From Shinisaurus crocodilurus (lineage: Eukaryota; Chordata; Lepidosauria; Squamata; Shinisauridae): 64,000 bases of DNA. The notes beneath the pieces are model-generated. The model was not told the origin of the DNA and searched no databases. It saw only the letters and a list, made by a program, of their open reading frames with translations. Position numbers and translations under genes: made by a program. The stretch lies in assembly GCA_021292165.1 (NCBI GenBank), contig CM037877.1:309322834-309386833 (forward strand). Reading direction: 5' to 3'. Numbering within the stretch: position 1 is the first letter of the stretch; each line of letters opens with the position of its first letter. This document shows, one piece after another, positions 63,971-64,000 of this stretch.

Positions 63971-64000
63971 CCATCTTGGAATGAGGCTGTGGGTGTATCC

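Overview
The window reads as intergenic and intronic DNA from a squamate reptile (lizard-type) nuclear genome. The evidence is the repeat mix: several copies of the tRNA-headed Sauria SINE, CR1 LINEs ending in the avian/reptilian ATTCTATG-type tail, closely related L2 LINEs with an ATAAATAAA tail, 5S-rRNA-headed SINEs, and dense hAT and TA-target MITEs. No prokaryotic-style genes are present; most long open frames are LINE reverse transcriptases or shadows of GC-rich and microsatellite DNA.

Two host genes are supported, both only partly in the window and pointing away from each other. On the minus strand, a CpG island at about 22.6-25.3 kb holds the first two coding exons (24401-24363 and 23636-22992) of an ARID3-family transcription factor, most likely ARID3C; its ARID-domain exons were not found. 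On the plus strand, exons 1 and 2 of dynactin subunit 3 (DCTN3; 61731-61847 and 63236-63320) lie at the right edge behind an ETS-rich promoter. As I recall it, ARID3C and DCTN3 are also neighbours on human 9p13, which supports the ARID3C call.

Layout: 0-22 kb is a patchwork of L2, CR1, Sauria SINEs and palindromic MITEs, presumably intron 2 and beyond of the ARID3 gene. 22.6-25.3 kb is the ARID3 promoter and exons. 25.3-61.1 kb is gene-free and TE-filled; it includes two near-identical L2 copies with long open RT frames (40.3-42.4 kb plus, 57.6-59.3 kb minus), CR1 copies at 44.1-46.3, 50.7-51.8 and 60.1-61.0 kb, and a zinc-finger LINE fragment at 49-50 kb. 61.1-64 kb is DCTN3.

The most unusual objects are: (1) an 813-bp hAT-type element (44667-45479) inserted in a CR1 copy with an 8-bp target duplication, carrying what looks like the captured CpG-island first exon, with splice donor, of a type II membrane (membrane-collagen-like) gene; (2) about 130-bp near-perfect palindromic MITEs, four with exact 8-bp target duplications, whose arms carry a ZNF143/Staf-like motif; (3) a second palindrome family with different ends and TA flanks but the same inner core, plus one chimera of the two; (4) SINEs made of a 5S rRNA head and a CR1 tail. 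All family names come from reading the sequence and recall; no database search was run.
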